Source: Maricaulis sp965657935
GTDB taxonomy: Bacteria > Pseudomonadota > Alphaproteobacteria > Caulobacterales > Maricaulaceae
Assembly (NCBI GenBank): GCA_965657935.1
Contig: CBFHQE010000063.1
Location: 1 to 16,337 of the forward strand
DNA: 16,337 nt
Direction of reading: 5' to 3'
The notes under the pieces are model-generated. The model saw only the letters and a list, made by a program, of their open reading frames with translations. It was not told where the DNA came from and did no database searches. The position numbers were made by a program, and so were the translations under genes. Below, one piece after another: positions 15,285-16,337 of the stretch (positions within the stretch are counted from its first letter, which is position 1; each line of letters begins with the position of its first letter).

Positions 15285-16097
15285 ATGAGTAACTCAAGCT
15301 TAACACCTGTGACCGCGCCGCGGGAATTTGGTGCCGTAAATTGGCTAGGCCTCTGGACTCTTTATAAAAAAGAGGTCCGTCGCTTTATGAAGGTCATGTT
15401 CCAGACGGTGATGGCTCCCGTTGCGACGACCCTCCTCTTCATGACAGTTTTCGCGGTGGCAATCGGGTCAAGCCGACCTGAAATTAATGGTGTGGAATTC
15501 CCGGTTTTCCTTGCTCCGGGTCTCATTCTCATGGGCGTTCTCAACAACGCCTTCGCCAATTCATCCTCTTCGCTGCTGGTTTCCAAGGTGCAGGGGAATA
15601 CGGTGGATTTCCTGATGCCGCCCCTGTCGGCGCTGGAATTGTTTCTGGCATTTGTAGGCGGGGCGATCACCCGGGGGCTTGTTGTCGGCCTTGCCACGGC
15701 GCTGACGATGCTGCCCTTTGTCGATCTGGTGCCAACGCATTTCTGGGCGGTCCTGTATTTCGGCATGGGGGCGGCCGCCATGCTCGCGATGGTCGGGGTC
15801 ATTGGCGGGATCTGGGCCGAGAAATTTGATCACCTCGCTGTCGTGAACAACTTCTTCATCATGCCGGCGACCTTCCTGTCCGGCACCTTCTACTCCGTGA
15901 CCATGTTGCCCGACCCGGTGCGCTCCATCAGCTATTTCAACCCGTTCTTCTATATGATCGACGGCTTTCGGTACGGCTTTACTGGCCACGCCGATGGGTC
16001 TCTGGTGACCGGTGTCGTGGTTGTTGCGGTGATCAATATTGCACTGGCGATAAGCTGCTATGCGGTGTTGCGTGCAGGCTGGCGCTTGAAGAGCTGA
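15285..16097 (+). CDS. ABC-2 type transporter permease (YadH-like)
   Basis: Inner-membrane permease subunit of an ABC exporter, 270 residues, usual for the family. About six TM helices are visible: ~40-62, ~72-95, ~120-145, ~155-175, ~185-205 and ~240-262. The motif FNPFFYMIDGFRYGF at about 225-239 is the typical ABC-2 membrane signature. The N-terminal cytosolic helix WLGLWTLYKKEVRRF is also typical. ATG 15285 has a moderate AAGGG 9 nt upstream. It is divergent from gcrA and 75 nt before argD. No ATP-binding subunit is in the window; it must be elsewhere, or further downstream. The substrate is unknown. Confidence 0.93.
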   Translation: MSNSSLTPVTAPREFGAVNWLGLWTLYKKEVRRFMKVMFQTVMAPVATTLLFMTVFAVAIGSSRPEINGVEFPVFLAPGLILMGVLNNAFANSSSSLLVSKVQGNTVDFLMPPLSALELFLAFVGGAITRGLVVGLATALTMLPFVDLVPTHFWAVLYFGMGAAAMLAMVGVIGGIWAEKFDHLAVVNNFFIMPATFLSGTFYSVTMLPDPVRSISYFNPFFYMIDGFRYGFTGHADGSLVTGVVVVAVINIALAISCYAVLRAGWRLKS

Positions 16098-16172
16098 TCT
16101 TCCCGGCCTAGACCGGAAGAAACGGTCCCCATTTCGGGCGCCGATAAACAGCTATCGAGGGGAGTTAAACTC

Positions 16173-16337
16173 ATGCCAGCGCCGATGATGGACACTTACG
16201 CACCGCCGGATCTGAATTTTGAACGCGGCGAAGGTGTTCGCCTGATCACCGACAAGGGTGACAAATACCTGGATTTCATTTCGGGTATTGCTGTGAACTG
16301 TCTGGGACATGCGCACCCCAAGGCCGTCGCGGCGCTC
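16173..16337 (+). CDS. argD: Acetylornithine/succinyldiaminopimelate aminotransferase ArgD, N-terminus (cut by window end)
   Basis: PLP-dependent transaminase of arginine biosynthesis (N-acetylglutamate semialdehyde to N-acetylornithine), often also used in lysine biosynthesis. The visible 55 codons carry the family N-terminus, MDTYAPPDLNFERGEGVRL and YLDFISGIAVNCLGHAHPK, the latter being the conserved class-III aminotransferase start. AGGGGAG lies 8 nt before ATG 16173. The reading frame is open to the last base. The PLP lysine lies outside the window. Confidence 0.93.
   Translation, partial: MPAPMMDTYAPPDLNFERGEGVRLITDKGDKYLDFISGIAVNCLGHAHPKAVAAL

Noticed and set aside
15098..15292. 64-codon plus-strand frame between gcrA and the ABC permease
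   Set aside because: No Shine-Dalgarno, no hydrophobic or domain pattern, and it crosses the candidate gcrA promoter and the permease start.
1..16337. Mobile elements, CRISPR arrays, tRNA or rRNA genes, defence islands
   Set aside because: I saw no transposase or integrase frames, no regularly spaced repeats, no tRNA-like cloverleaf and no composition break; gene content is ordinary chromosomal.

Overview
The window looks like ordinary chromosome from a GC-rich alphaproteobacterium, most likely of the Caulobacterales/Maricaulales/Hyphomonadaceae group. The best evidence is a clear GcrA cell-cycle regulator (14548-15081, minus), a protein confined to Alphaproteobacteria, together with alphaproteobacterial-style PhoR/PhoU/PhoB proteins and a NodT-type RND efflux operon. 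I see no phage, IS element, tRNA, rRNA or CRISPR array.

Left arm (1-10450, all minus strand). Reading in the direction of transcription, an RND tripartite efflux operon starts at a good sigma70-type promoter (10380-10407). It runs outer-membrane lipoprotein (8941-10341), membrane-fusion protein (7670-8938), inner-membrane RND permease (4422-7640), and ends at a strong terminator (4388-4411). Two consecutive M13 (neprilysin/PepO-like) zinc-metallopeptidase lipoproteins follow, at 2290-4365 and 32-2137, each with complete catalytic motifs. A second strong terminator (2241-2267) separates them.

Middle (10450-13890, plus strand). phoR, phoU and phoB encode the phosphate-starvation sensor kinase, the PhoU adaptor and the response regulator. 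The pstSCAB transporter genes that commonly sit between phoR and phoU are absent. In their place is a 170-bp gap with a well-formed array of 11-bp Pho-box repeats and a correctly placed -10 element in front of phoU-phoB. After phoB come a perfect inverted repeat and a good candidate for a 31-codon single-TM membrane protein.

Right arm (13889-16337). A secreted protein of unknown function starting at TTG converges on gcrA, with a terminator between them. gcrA is divergent from an ABC-2 type permease whose ATPase is not in the window. The 203-bp divergent region holds a candidate gcrA promoter and a near-consensus DnaA box. The window ends inside argD (acetylornithine aminotransferase).

Most of this is core or common accessory function. 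The items most worth a second look are the pst-less pho cluster with its own Pho box, the different +2 residues of the two M13 lipoproteins (suggesting different membranes), the terminator in front of the second M13 gene, the small membrane ORF and the DnaA-like box upstream of gcrA.
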